A stretch of 40,813 nt of DNA from CAJXZP01 sp964195485 (lineage in GTDB: Bacteria > Bacteroidota > Bacteroidia > Flavobacteriales_G > Salibacteraceae): assembly GCA_964195485.1 (NCBI GenBank), contig CAXMPG010000023.1, positions 1 to 40,813 on the forward strand. Reading direction: 5' to 3'. The position numbers and the translations under genes were made by a program. The stretch's first letter is position 1. Every line of letters begins with the position of its first letter. Under the pieces are notes generated by a model. That model had not been told where the DNA came from, searched no databases, and saw only the letters and a program-made list of their open reading frames with translations. Below, piece after piece: positions 8,650 through 17,673 of the stretch.

Positions 8650-9945
8650 TTAATTGTCTAAGTTAGTTTTACTAATCCAGCCTTCTTTTCCTCCAAGAAG
8701 TTTAATTTTTACCCAACTACCTTCTTTTCCTAATATCTCAAATGAGGTATCACCAGGAACCTTTGTAATAACATCTGAACCTTTATTTGCTTCTGTGTAA
8801 ACATCGAAACGATCTTTTTTCTTTCCTGCAGTAGTTACTTTTTCAATATTAAGTTTAGCACCTTCTGCTTCATCAAATACGTAAGGAGTAATTTCTACCC
8901 CTAATTTACCTAATTCGTCTAAGGCTTCTTTACTGTTCATTGCACGTTCTACCGAATTTTTATGCGACTTTGAATCGTCTAACTCATAAGCGGTATTGTG
9001 ATAACCTAGTGCTTGCTCGTAATTACCAACAGCTTCGTACAATACGCCCATGTTATGCGCCATTGCAGCATCATAAGGATCAGCATCATACACCCCTTTT
9101 ACAATGGCAAATGCTTTAGAAAGGTTATTTTCTTTCACTTCCTTTTTAGCCGCTTTAAACTCATCTTTATAATCCTTTACTTTAGGTTTTTCCACCTCTA
9201 ACCCTTGAAATACAAAAACTGGCGTAAAATACGAAACAAGATCTAAAGCAATTGCTTTCATTCCAGCTGAAATAATGGTTTGATCAGAGGATAGTTTTCC
9301 ATAAGCTACAGATGAAGTTTTACCGCTTCCGGATGATTTTTGCACTTTAGTTTTAGTTACCATACTCAAAACCTGTCCTGTTTCAACAGAAATAATTTTC
9401 ATTGTAACTTCAATAGTAGCTACTTTCGTAGCACTATAACTAACTGTAACAGCACCCGTTTTAGAATTTTTGTTCGAGTTTCTTTTTGAAGTTGTTTTAA
9501 CATCTGTAGAATAACCTCCAGTAAGAATTACATCTAAACCTAAAAGTTTACCAACGTTTGTAGCATCTCCATCCGTTACCGCACCACTAGCTCCTAGACT
9601 TTGTTCTGCCATAATTTTATCTAACTCACCACGTTCAATTACCGTATAAACATTTGTTTTATAACGCTCCATAAAGTTTTCACCACGTGCATAAACCCCA
9701 CGATGTTCTTCCAAAAGATTTGCAATCATATAATCTGCCAATTGAGAACCATAATCGTTGGTAGAGCCAGAGTAATGCCAGTTAACATCTTTTCTGTTCT
9801 CAAAGTTCATAATAGCTAGTTTCTGCATTCCTTCAATAGTCTTTTCAGGAGCTTTTAAACTGTAGCACTTTAATTGAGCCTGAGTAATAATTGGAGATAG
9901 AATTAGTAGCGTTAAGGTTAATCCTGTAGTAATAATGTTCTTCAT
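8650..9945 (-). CDS. CsgG/HfaB-like envelope protein with TPR and bacterial SH3 domain
   Basis: The 431-residue protein has a signal peptide (MKNIITTGLTLTLLILSP to about residue 23). Its CsgG-type core (about 40-235) includes KLAIMNFENR, VIERGELDKIMAEQSLG and a G-L-D-V-I-L-TGGY segment. A TPR-like helical part follows (about 260-330: AKAFAIVKGVYDADPYDAAM, VGNYEQALGYHNTAYELD-like repeats). The last 60 residues form an SH3b-like domain ending SWVKIKLLGGKEGWISKTNL. CsgG-type proteins are periplasmic or outer-membrane components of secretion or envelope complexes. There is no clear lipobox Cys at the signal end, unlike true CsgG; Cys27 lies further in. Companion gene follows after 6 bases. Confidence 0.75.
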   Translation of the reverse strand: MKNIITTGLTLTLLILSPIITQAQLKCYSLKAPEKTIEGMQKLAIMNFENRKDVNWHYSGSTNDYGSQLADYMIANLLEEHRGVYARGENFMERYKTNVYTVIERGELDKIMAEQSLGASGAVTDGDATNVGKLLGLDVILTGGYSTDVKTTSKRNSNKNSKTGAVTVSYSATKVATIEVTMKIISVETGQVLSMVTKTKVQKSSGSGKTSSVAYGKLSSDQTIISAGMKAIALDLVSYFTPVFVFQGLEVEKPKVKDYKDEFKAAKKEVKENNLSKAFAIVKGVYDADPYDAAMAHNMGVLYEAVGNYEQALGYHNTAYELDDSKSHKNSVERAMNSKEALDELGKLGVEITPYVFDEAEGAKLNIEKVTTAGKKKDRFDVYTEANKGSDVITKVPGDTSFEILGKEGSWVKIKLLGGKEGWISKTNLDN

Positions 9946-9970
9946 GATATCTATTTTATTTAAGTTGATT

Positions 9971-9978
9971 CAAACTTA
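9971..9978 (-). promoter_or_regulatory. -7 promoter element TAAGTTTG of the CsgG/LPP20 operon
   Basis: On the minus strand TAAGTTTG matches TAnnTTTG exactly and lies 25 bases before the ATG at 9945. No TTG at 17-23 bases upstream was found, so only the -7 box is claimed. Confidence 0.4.
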
Positions 9979-10064
9979 CAACACTTGTGCCAATTTGAAA
10001 AAAATTCCTATAACCATTTTAAGCGCATGTATCTAGGCATTATTTTCATTAAAACGAAACGATT

Positions 10065-10730
10065 TTACCTAGACACTTGTGGCAGCATAGGTACAAAACT
10101 ACAAGGTCCAAAATTTTCTGTTTTGGTTTCTGTGTCAGAAATTTTGGTAATTCTATACATCGTTTGTTCTTCTGTTTCACCAATGGGAATTACTAAGACT
10201 CCTCCTATTCTTAATTGTTCGACTAACTTTTCTGGAACAAATGGAGCCCCTGCTGTGATGATTACTTTGTCAAAAGGAGCAAACTCTGGTAAGCCCTTAT
10301 ATCCATCTCCATAAAAGAACTTTGGTGCATACCCCATTTTAGGTAATAACTTACTGGTCACATCAAAAAGTTTCTTTTGACGTTCAATCGTAAAAAGTCG
10401 CGCACCCATTTCTAAAAGCACTGCTGCTTGATACCCTGAACCTGTACCAATTTCAAGTACTTTATCTCTTTTTTTTATATCTAATAAATGAGTTTGTAGT
10501 CCTACTATATAGGGCTGAGAAATAGTTTGCCCTGCACCAATAGCAAAAGCATTGTTTTGATATGTGAAGTTAATATCAAATGCACTATCAAAAAATTGAT
10601 GCCGAGGAACAGTCATCAAAGCTTCCATTACCTTTGGATCAGCAACACCAACCTCCGAAAGCATTTGCTCTACTTCTAACACCATTCTACGTCTGGCGCC
10701 CTTTAATTTCATTGAATCTCCTCTAAGCAT
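10065..10730 (-). CDS. pcm: Protein-L-isoaspartate O-methyltransferase
   Basis: The protein carries all PCMT hallmarks: GQTISQPYIVGLQTHLL near the N-terminal third, the SAM-binding motif VLEIGTGSGYQAAVL, FTIERQKKLF, and the C-terminal pattern VIITAGAPFVPEKLVEQL with GGVLVIPIG. It methylates isoaspartyl residues in damaged proteins, starting their repair, in the cytoplasm. An open frame extends upstream to a TTG at 10775, but the ATG at 10730 gives the usual family N-terminus and has AAGGAG five bases upstream. A second ATG at 10712 is also possible. Confidence 0.93.
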   Translation of the reverse strand: MLRGDSMKLKGARRRMVLEVEQMLSEVGVADPKVMEALMTVPRHQFFDSAFDINFTYQNNAFAIGAGQTISQPYIVGLQTHLLDIKKRDKVLEIGTGSGYQAAVLLEMGARLFTIERQKKLFDVTSKLLPKMGYAPKFFYGDGYKGLPEFAPFDKVIITAGAPFVPEKLVEQLRIGGVLVIPIGETEEQTMYRITKISDTETKTENFGPCSFVPMLPQVSR

Positions 10731-10775
10731 TAGCTCCTTGTATTTATCAAAATAATATTTCAATAATAAGGACAA

Positions 10776-11130
10776 AAAATCAGCTATAAAAGCTAAAAAA
10801 TAGATTGTTTAAATAATTATCAAATTCAACCTACCAGAAGCTAATTTATTTCATAAACCAGGAAGACTGCCTCAAATTACATGCAAGCAAATCGTTTTAA
10901 TTCACGAATTAACACACTGATAAATAAAGAGGTGCGAATTAATTATTCTAACTAAAAATATTTTTTGATATAACTACAATTAGCCACCAAAAAATACGTT
11001 ACAAAGGTCATGTAGTAAAGTCGCGTTTTGATTGGGTTTCAATTAACCTATACTTACACAAAACAGTTATAATATCATATGGAGAGTAGAGCTAATGCGT
11101 ATATATTTGCGGTCCACATTAAATAAAAGA
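10776..11130. other. Intergenic region between divergent pcm and lipoprotein genes
   Basis: This AT-rich stretch of about 355 bases separates two divergent transcripts and must hold both promoters. I found no exact TAnnTTTG box at a sensible distance from either start. A short perfect palindrome, TTAATTC-AC-GAATTAA, lies at 10897-10912 and could be an operator, and a related GAATTAA occurs near 10937. No RNA gene or convincing small reading frame is visible. The frame upstream of the lipoprotein ATG (from 11095) is read as non-coding extension. Confidence 0.4.
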
Positions 11131-12012
11131 ATGATAAAATTTTTACGTTTTTCTTTATTGCTTATTCCGTTTATAATTTCCTGTGAAGGCAAAAGAGAAC
11201 CCTTGCCTACTTACATCACTGTGGAGAAAATAAATTTCCAATATGATAATGTAAGTTCTGTGGGAAACGGAGGTACACAAATTACTGATTTTTGGATTTA
11301 CGACAACGACAACTTACTCGGAGTATACGAATTACCAGGAACGGTAGCTCTTGCGACTGAAGGAACTCATCAAATTACAATTGAAGCAGGAATTAAATTA
11401 AACGGAATTTCGGCTACTCGTGAACCGTATGCATTTTACAGAAGATGGAATTCTACCATTGATTTAATACCATTAGATACCACTACACTTGTACCTACCG
11501 TTAGCTACTATTTAGAAACCGGAATTTCTTTTATTGAAGAATTTGAAGATGTGGTATTAAAACTAGATACTACTCCATCGAGTGATGTTGCCTTAGTGAG
11601 AACCCTTATTGATAATGAACCCGCGTATTTGGATAAGTATGTAGGAAAAGTTACGCTTACGGCTGACAATCCGGGGTTTAAAGCTTTTAATAAGGAGTTA
11701 TTTATGGTTCCTACCTCTTCACAACTTCCTATTTATTTAGAAATGGATTATAAATGTAACCAAGAGTTTGTGGTTTCTGCGGTGATTCAAGATCCGGGTC
11801 AAGGAATTTCTGAAATTCCACTCATTTCCTTACGTCCTTCTTTAGAAGATGGTGAATTAGTTTGGAAACATGTTTATATTGATTTAACAGATTTTTTTAT
11901 TGGAAAAGTTAACGCCACTGGTTTTGGTTTTGGAATTACAGCCTATTATAATACCGGTAATCCAGAAGGATTAATTTTCATTGACAACACCAAAGTAGTA
12001 AATACAAAATAG
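11131..12012 (+). CDS. Predicted lipoprotein of unknown function, coupled to the sugar transferase gene
   Basis: From ATG 11131 the product is 293 residues with signal MIKFLRFSLLLIPFIISC, whose Cys is a plausible lipidation site. A longer frame from 11095 would put twelve polar residues before the signal and is less likely. The rest is beta-rich (YITVEKINFQYDN, GTHQITIEAGIKLNG, PIYLEMDYKC, VSAVIQD), resembling carbohydrate-binding or jelly-roll-like folds, but I do not recognise the family. Its TAG stop shares the G with the GTG start of the sugar transferase (TAGTG), suggesting translational coupling and a link to exopolysaccharide production. Confidence 0.7.
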   Translation: MIKFLRFSLLLIPFIISCEGKREPLPTYITVEKINFQYDNVSSVGNGGTQITDFWIYDNDNLLGVYELPGTVALATEGTHQITIEAGIKLNGISATREPYAFYRRWNSTIDLIPLDTTTLVPTVSYYLETGISFIEEFEDVVLKLDTTPSSDVALVRTLIDNEPAYLDKYVGKVTLTADNPGFKAFNKELFMVPTSSQLPIYLEMDYKCNQEFVVSAVIQDPGQGISEIPLISLRPSLEDGELVWKHVYIDLTDFFIGKVNATGFGFGITAYYNTGNPEGLIFIDNTKVVNTK

Positions 12013-13433
12013 TGAGTTTAAATAAACGAAAAGAACTAATTAAGTATTTATTAGCCGATTTTTTAGCGGCTATCTTCACATGGATTGGATTTTTTATTTT
12101 CCGAAAAATCTATGTTGAACCTTTAAAATTTGACGCCCCAATTCCAATTACTTTTACTAGCCAGTTTTACCTTGGTTTATTGCTTATTCCAATCTTTTGG
12201 GTCCTGTTTTATTTTGTTACCGGATACTATCAAGACCCTTTTCGAAAATCACGATTAAACGAATTAGGAATTACCTTTTTACAATCATTAATTGGTGTAA
12301 TTATTCTATTTTTTATTGTGATACTAGATGACGAAATAGCAAGCTACCGTAGCTACTACACCTCATTTTTCACTTTATTCGGACTCCATTTTGGAACGAC
12401 CTTTATTTTTAGGTATTTTCTGGTAAGCAATACCGTCCATAAAGTGCATAATAGAATTATTGGATACAACACCTTAATTGTAGGCGGTAACCAAAACGCT
12501 TTAAAATTATTTAACGAATTAAAATCAGCTAAAAGATCGAGTGGTTTTTTAATCACCGGTTTTATTAATGTAAATGGCAGCACTGCCCATTTATTAGAAG
12601 GAAAAGTGAGTCATTTGGGTCACTTAAAAGAGGTTAAAGCTATTATTACTAAGCATGAAATTGAAGAAGTAATTATTGCCATTGAGCCGTCAGAGCACCA
12701 TAAAATTGAAGAAATCATTTCTATTCTAGATGAAGCAGAAGTAAATATCAAAATCATTCCTGATATGTACACCATTCTTACAGGTCAGGTAAAAATGTCA
12801 TCTATTTTTGGAGCGCCATTAATTGATATTCGTAAAGAGATTATGCCTTCGTGGCAACAATCTTTTAAGCGGTTATTTGATGTCGTAATTTCATTTTCTG
12901 TTCTCACGCTTTTATTTCCGCTATACTTGTTTGTAGGTTTGATCGTGAAATTTGGTTCTCGTGGCCCAATGATATATTCGCAAGAGCGAATAGGTCATCA
13001 CGGCAAACCATTCCGTATCTATAAGTTTAGATCCATGTTTTTAAATGCAGAAACCGATATCCCACTACTTTCCAGTACACACGATAAAAGGATTACCCCA
13101 TTTGGAAGCTTTTTACGCAAATCACGATTAGACGAAATTCCACAGTTTTTTAATGTGTTAATTGGTGATATGTCGATTGTTGGACCTAGACCGGAGAGAC
13201 AGTTTTACATTACTCTTATCAAAGCTAAGGCGCCACAATACTCTCATTTACAAAAAGTAAAACCAGGTATTACCAGTTGGGGTCAAGTAAAATACGGATA
13301 CGCTGAAAACGTAGATGAAATGGTAAGAAGGTTAGAGTACGATATTCTTTACATTGAAAACATGTCTCTTTTAGTAGATATGAAAATCCTTATTTACACG
13401 GTGCTTATTGTACTAAAAGGAAAGGGAAAGTAA
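12012..13433 (+). CDS. Polyprenyl-phosphate sugar-1-phosphate transferase (exopolysaccharide initiating enzyme)
   Basis: The 473-residue protein has the WcaJ-type layout: four or five N-terminal membrane helices (about 10-140), a CoA-binding-like soluble domain (LIVGGNQNALKLFNEL, about 155-260), another helix near 290-315, and the bacterial sugar transferase domain. Catalytic-domain motifs include IYKFRSMFLNAE, RKSRLDEIPQFFNVLIGDMS and VGPRPER. It moves a sugar phosphate from a UDP-sugar onto undecaprenyl phosphate at the inner membrane, starting a lipid-linked repeat unit. Start is GTG, overlapping the lipoprotein stop. No other polysaccharide genes follow; the next gene is convergent with only 6 bases between. 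Confidence 0.93.
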   Translation: MSLNKRKELIKYLLADFLAAIFTWIGFFIFRKIYVEPLKFDAPIPITFTSQFYLGLLLIPIFWVLFYFVTGYYQDPFRKSRLNELGITFLQSLIGVIILFFIVILDDEIASYRSYYTSFFTLFGLHFGTTFIFRYFLVSNTVHKVHNRIIGYNTLIVGGNQNALKLFNELKSAKRSSGFLITGFINVNGSTAHLLEGKVSHLGHLKEVKAIITKHEIEEVIIAIEPSEHHKIEEIISILDEAEVNIKIIPDMYTILTGQVKMSSIFGAPLIDIRKEIMPSWQQSFKRLFDVVISFSVLTLLFPLYLFVGLIVKFGSRGPMIYSQERIGHHGKPFRIYKFRSMFLNAETDIPLLSSTHDKRITPFGSFLRKSRLDEIPQFFNVLIGDMSIVGPRPERQFYITLIKAKAPQYSHLQKVKPGITSWGQVKYGYAENVDEMVRRLEYDILYIENMSLLVDMKILIYTVLIVLKGKGK

Positions 13434-13439
13434 ACCCCA

Positions 13440-14351
13440 TTATTCCGGTTGATGACAATAACATTCTGGGTCATTATTTTTTGCGTACTCAAACCCTAGT
13501 TCCCACCAATTTTTCATAGTTACAGGGTCAAATACCAAAGGATACTCCGTAAGCAGTTCAGGCGTGTAGTAAATATTTACATCCACCTTTCTTGTTAAGC
13601 TTTTCAACTGTCCCAACATCAAATCCTTATTAAAACTATGATTCATAGAAATATCAAACACTTTCGACATGGTCTGAAAAGCATTGGTAGATTTAGGTAA
13701 ATTACTATCCATATTTTTAGGCGATAATACAATTACATCCACCGCATCCACATCGCCAATATCAATAGCTGCTCTAATAGGTAGAATGGTTGCAAATCCA
13801 CCATCTGCATACTCATACCCATTTTTATTTAATATAGACATGAAAGGCACGTAATTAGCGGAGCCCCAAATCCAATCAATAAAATCTGCATACCCTTCTG
13901 TTTTAGAAGACTTATATTCTAATTGTTGTTTCGTTAAGTTACTCACGGTGACCACTACTTCCTTACCTAATTCGGAAAGCTTATTAAACTGATCAAGGGT
14001 AATTTCTCTTCGTAATTTTCGCAATAATTTATGCGTATCACCAAAAGTGGGAATGCTTAATAAAAACGACTTAATAATATTTATGTGATTAAGCTTTACA
14101 CTCACTCGTCCATCTTCTTTGGTGACTAAAAAAGGGTTTAGCGTAAAAATGTCTTTCGTGCGAACATGGGTATAAACGTGTTTGATAATTTCTACTTCAT
14201 CTAATAACAAATGAGGTAATAAGATGCTTCCTGTAGAGGACCCCACACCCAGGCAATAGTCATACTTTTTTTCTCTTATTAAGTACTCAGCAACACCGCC
14301 AGCCCAAGCACCTTTAGAACCACCACCAGAAATAACTAACGCTCTTTTCAT
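13440..14351 (-). CDS. Patatin-like phospholipase
   Basis: The 303-residue protein starts with the oxyanion loop SGGGSKGAW (8-16). The nucleophile elbow is GSSTG (Ser39 in Gly37-Ser-Ser-Thr-Gly41), and the catalytic Asp is in YADGG (Asp183). All parts of the Ser-Asp dyad are present, so it should be an active lipid acyl hydrolase. There is no signal peptide, which points to the cytoplasm or the inner face of the membrane. It is convergent with the sugar transferase and appears to be a single-gene unit. Substrate is unknown. Confidence 0.9.
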   Translation of the reverse strand: MKRALVISGGGSKGAWAGGVAEYLIREKKYDYCLGVGSSTGSILLPHLLLDEVEIIKHVYTHVRTKDIFTLNPFLVTKEDGRVSVKLNHINIIKSFLLSIPTFGDTHKLLRKLRREITLDQFNKLSELGKEVVVTVSNLTKQQLEYKSSKTEGYADFIDWIWGSANYVPFMSILNKNGYEYADGGFATILPIRAAIDIGDVDAVDVIVLSPKNMDSNLPKSTNAFQTMSKVFDISMNHSFNKDLMLGQLKSLTRKVDVNIYYTPELLTEYPLVFDPVTMKNWWELGFEYAKNNDPECYCHQPE

Positions 14352-14510
14352 GGCATAAATATAGTCGATAAATCCTAATTTTCACAGCAATAATTGCAGC
14401 GGATAAAATAACAGTTAAAGAAATTAAATCTATCCAAAACCTTATAGAAATATGGTATTTTCGTCCGGTGCTTTAATTAAAAATGCATCTAATTATTATT
14501 ACAAGAATTA

Positions 14511-14747
14511 ATGATTGAAATTACCATAACCGATTGGATTGGCTACTTAGCATCAACCGTTGTATTTATTTCATTTTTGTTCACGAATGTCAAAAAAATA
14601 CGAATTATTAACATGGTAGGTGCCGCAATATTTGTGACTTACGGTATATTATTAGACATAGCATATCCTATTGTAGCTTTTAATGCTGGACTTATATTTC
14701 TACATATTTACCATCTAATAAAAGATAAAACGACTTCAAATGAGTAG
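14511..14747 (+). CDS. Small three-helix membrane protein (YgjV/SemiSWEET-like)
   Basis: The 78-residue protein has three predicted helices (about 8-26, 33-48, 52-69) with WIGYLASTVVFISFLFTNVKK, INMVGAAIFVTYGILL and YPIVAFNAGLIFLHIYHL. This topology and the G-Y-L-A-S start resemble YgjV-type proteins and half-SWEET transporters. Its last 8 bases overlap the start of hutI (ATGAGTAG), so it is translationally coupled to histidine breakdown. A role in moving a pathway-related small molecule is only an inference. The nearby TATTTTCG at 14456-14463 is a one-mismatch -7 box. Confidence 0.7.
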   Translation: MIEITITDWIGYLASTVVFISFLFTNVKKIRIINMVGAAIFVTYGILLDIAYPIVAFNAGLIFLHIYHLIKDKTTSNE

Positions 14748-15996
14748 TATTCTTATCAAAAACATTAAATCCATCTTAGCGATAAACGAAACCAATTCGC
14801 TTATCAAAAAAGGGGCTAATATGGGGACGCTCCCAGCCATTGACAATAGTTTTCTTACTATCACAGATGAAAACATTTCAAGCTACGGAAGTATGAATAA
14901 TTGTCCTGTAGATCAATTTGATGCTGTTATAGATGCTTCCGGACAATTTGTAATGCCTAGTTGGTGTGACTCACATACGCATTTGGTATATGCTGGTGAC
15001 CGTTCGCAAGAATTTGAAGACCGAATTAATGGATTATCCTATGAAGAAATAGCCAATCGTGGCGGAGGAATTTTAAATTCAGCCAAAAGATTAGCTAACG
15101 CTACTGAACAGGAATTATTTGATAATGCCTATCAAAGGTTGAATGAAATAATGGCTTTGGGTACGGGAGCAGTGGAAATTAAAAGTGGTTATGGATTAAC
15201 CGTTGATGCCGAATTAAAGATGCTTCGCGTAATTAAAAAGCTAAAACAAAATCACCCCATTACCATTAAAAGTACATTTTTAGGCGCTCACGCATTTCCG
15301 GAAAACTTCAAGAATGACCAGGAAGGTTACATTGATTTAGTCGTTAATAAAATGATTCCTAAAATTGCGGAAGAAGGGCTTGCCGAATTTATAGATATTT
15401 TTTGCGAGAAAGGTTATTTCACGGTAGCGCATACCAATAGAGTATTATCTGCCGGACTTAAACATGGCCTGATTCCCAAAACGCATGTCAACCAATTTAA
15501 TGCCATTGGAGGTATTGAAGCGAGCGTAAATCATAAAGCACTTTCTGTAGATCATTTAGAAGTTATGGACGAGTTGGATTATCCGTTTTTGGAAAACAGT
15601 GATACTATTCCTACTCTTCTACCCTCTTGTTCTTACTTTTTAAGTATTCCTTATGGACCCGCAAGAGAAATGATATCTAGAGGACTTCCTGTAGCTTTGG
15701 CAACTGATTTCAACCCGGGTTCTACGCCATCGGGTAATATGAATTTTGTTGTTTCAACCGCATGTATCAAAATGAAAATGACTCCACAGGAAGCCATCAA
15801 TGCAGCTACCATAAATGGAGCCTATGCCATGGGATTGAGTAAAGAGCTTGGCAGTATTTCTATAGGTAAAAAAGCAAACTTAATTATCACCAACACCATG
15901 GATAGCGTGGCTTTTATTCCATACTATTTTGGTGTAAACCCGGTAAACAAAGTAATTCTGAATGGCAAATTAGTCGTTGACCACTCTGAAAAATAA
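14740..15996 (+). CDS. hutI: Imidazolonepropionase (histidine degradation)
   Basis: The 418-residue protein is a complete amidohydrolase-fold HutI. Metal ligands are seen in CDSHTHLVYAGDRSQEF (His79, His81), THVNQF (His249), and ATDFNPGSTP (Asp323). The substrate-side motifs EIKSGYGL and SVDHLEVM (His272) are also typical. It hydrolyses 4-imidazolone-5-propanoate to N-formimino-glutamate, the third step of the hut pathway, in the cytoplasm. HutH, HutU and HutG are not in this window, so the pathway genes are dispersed here or lie elsewhere. It overlaps the preceding small membrane gene by 8 bases. Confidence 0.95.
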   Translation: MSSILIKNIKSILAINETNSLIKKGANMGTLPAIDNSFLTITDENISSYGSMNNCPVDQFDAVIDASGQFVMPSWCDSHTHLVYAGDRSQEFEDRINGLSYEEIANRGGGILNSAKRLANATEQELFDNAYQRLNEIMALGTGAVEIKSGYGLTVDAELKMLRVIKKLKQNHPITIKSTFLGAHAFPENFKNDQEGYIDLVVNKMIPKIAEEGLAEFIDIFCEKGYFTVAHTNRVLSAGLKHGLIPKTHVNQFNAIGGIEASVNHKALSVDHLEVMDELDYPFLENSDTIPTLLPSCSYFLSIPYGPAREMISRGLPVALATDFNPGSTPSGNMNFVVSTACIKMKMTPQEAINAATINGAYAMGLSKELGSISIGKKANLIITNTMDSVAFIPYYFGVNPVNKVILNGKLVVDHSEK

Positions 15997-16017
15997 TTAA
16001 AGTAAATCAATAAAATC

Positions 16018-16746
16018 ATGAAACTTAAAGCACTATTATTTTTGATTATTGGGTTCATTTCCATTTCCTCATTTGGGCAAAAGAATTCGGTAATGTCTTT
16101 ATCACAAGACATGTTGATGAGTTATAAAATGAATCAACCTATTTCAGCGTACGAAACGGAATTAGCGAGTATTGCATTTCAATCTCTTGTGGATGAACTT
16201 AACACCGATTTAAAGAAACAAGCTTTCTGGGTAAATATTTATATTACTTACAGTCAAAAGCTAATTTCAGAAAACGAAAATTGCGCTAACAAATGCAAAA
16301 GAAAAAAGGTGATTACTATTGCTAACAAAGTGTTTAGCTTAAATGATATCCTTTATAAAATATTGCTTCATTCAAAATGCGTGGTTACCGGAGGAAAAAA
16401 GGTCATTTCCCCTAAATGGGAAAAGTCTCTTCGTGTGAGTTACCCAGATGGAAGAGTAATATTTGCAATAGATAGTCACGAAAAAATTACCGGTGCCATT
16501 ACCTATTATGAAGCCGAAAAAATGAATGAGCAATTAAACAGCATATCCGTTATATATTTACATGCTTTTCTTTATTATGATGCGAATAAAAATGAGGTTT
16601 TTATTCCTGAATGGTTAAAGCATTTTAAAAGAGAGTTTGGAAAAACACCTGGTATTATTGCTGGCTTAAAAACCGCAAAAGTAATTCCGGAAGGAGTTAG
16701 CACTCCAAAAATTATTTATTCTGATAAAATAGCGAATTTAAAATGA
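16018..16746 (+). CDS. Exported DUF547-like protein
   Basis: The 242-residue protein has a signal peptide (MKLKALLFLIIGFISISSFGQ). The segment KKQAFWVNIYITYSQKLI matches the AFWxNxYN start of DUF547 domains. It is followed by FSLNDILYKILLHSK, RVIFAIDSHEK and YDANKNEVFIPEWLKHFKREFG, in the order expected for the family. DUF547 has a papain-like or transglutaminase-like fold in some members, but function is unknown. The normally conserved Cys in the NCGA-type motif is not obvious here (FAIDSHEKITG), so activity may be lost. It follows hutI after 21 bases and its stop overlaps the next start (ATGA). Confidence 0.6.
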   Translation: MKLKALLFLIIGFISISSFGQKNSVMSLSQDMLMSYKMNQPISAYETELASIAFQSLVDELNTDLKKQAFWVNIYITYSQKLISENENCANKCKRKKVITIANKVFSLNDILYKILLHSKCVVTGGKKVISPKWEKSLRVSYPDGRVIFAIDSHEKITGAITYYEAEKMNEQLNSISVIYLHAFLYYDANKNEVFIPEWLKHFKREFGKTPGIIAGLKTAKVIPEGVSTPKIIYSDKIANLK

Positions 16747-17126
16747 CAAACACCTGGAAAACAGCAGTGATTGGAGTTACTCCAAACGCAAATAGATACG
16801 CTTTTATAGCGGTTACTAAGTTAACCGAGCATGATTATCCAGTGGTTGCACTTGGCTTTAGAAAAGGGGTTGTTGCCGGTAATGATATTATTTTAGATTG
16901 GCCAAAAAGTATTGAAAACCTAAAGGTAATTAGTATGTATATTGGCGTACCTAGACAACCAGAATTTTACGATTACCTCATTTCATTAAATCCAAAAAAG
17001 TTTATTTTTAACCCCGGAACGGAAAATGAGGCGTTTTATACTAAATTAAATAATGCAGGTATCGCTTACGAAGAGGCTTGTACACTCGTTCTTTTATCCA
17101 CTGGCGTTTATTCAGACGGAATATAA
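16743..17126 (+). CDS. CoA-binding domain protein (YccU-like)
   Basis: The 127-residue protein is a single Rossmann-like CoA_binding_2 domain: AVIGVTPNANRYAFIAVTKL near the start, YPVVALGFRKGVVAG, then PKKFIFNPGTENEAF and a final EACTLVLLSTG. Proteins of this family bind coenzyme A or similar nucleotides and are usually cytoplasmic, with no settled role. The ATG overlaps the stop of the DUF547 gene by 4 bases, a clear operon junction. Confidence 0.85.
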   Translation: MTNTWKTAVIGVTPNANRYAFIAVTKLTEHDYPVVALGFRKGVVAGNDIILDWPKSIENLKVISMYIGVPRQPEFYDYLISLNPKKFIFNPGTENEAFYTKLNNAGIAYEEACTLVLLSTGVYSDGI

Positions 17127-17133
17127 TTCACAT

Positions 17134-17673
17134 ATGAAAAAATATTTTACATTTTTATTCTTCACCATATTCTTGGTGATTACGAGCTACTCACAAAGTA
17201 GTTATTCCGTTATAAGTAACAGGGTATTACTTTCTGCGCTGGTTAATAACGATACATTAATAATTGAAAACATAAAAAATAAGGTTCGCCTCAATGGTGA
17301 TTTAGGGTTACTTGAAATAATCTATTACAATCCTGACTCTAGAATTGTTAGTGGTTCAGATCCGCATCCGATTAAGGCTGAAATTACATTTAAGTTTTGG
17401 AACGAATACCCCTGGTTAGAAGAACGTCTTAAGTCTGACGCACAATCTTTCACCCTTATGGATGAATTACTTGTAGAGGTTCATGGAGAGGAAGAAACTA
17501 TTCCAGCTACTTTTATATTTACAAGAATTAGAGGTCGACAAGGATTTGTTTACATGATTCAAATTCAAGGGGATTTTTCTACAGACGGGTTAGAATATGA
17601 TTTTCCGGAATTAAAATTCAAGCAAAACTTACATTTTGAAATTGTTTTAAAGGTTCAACTCGTTAATAATTAG
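17134..17673 (+). CDS. Exported protein of unknown function
   Basis: From ATG 17134 the product is 179 residues with a signal peptide (MKKYFTFLFFTIFLVITSYS). The frame is open further upstream, but that part overlaps the previous gene and lacks a signal. The mature part is beta-rich with alternating hydrophobic residues (NDTLIIENIKNKVRLNG, EITFKFWNEYPWLEER, FVYMIQIQGDFS, HFEIVLKVQL). This loosely recalls lipocalin-like or YceI-like barrels, but I do not recognise the family. It is 7 bases after the CoA-binding gene and ends the operon. Its last 11 bases overlap the convergent DUF1801 gene. Confidence 0.6.
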   Translation: MKKYFTFLFFTIFLVITSYSQSSYSVISNRVLLSALVNNDTLIIENIKNKVRLNGDLGLLEIIYYNPDSRIVSGSDPHPIKAEITFKFWNEYPWLEERLKSDAQSFTLMDELLVEVHGEEETIPATFIFTRIRGRQGFVYMIQIQGDFSTDGLEYDFPELKFKQNLHFEIVLKVQLVNN

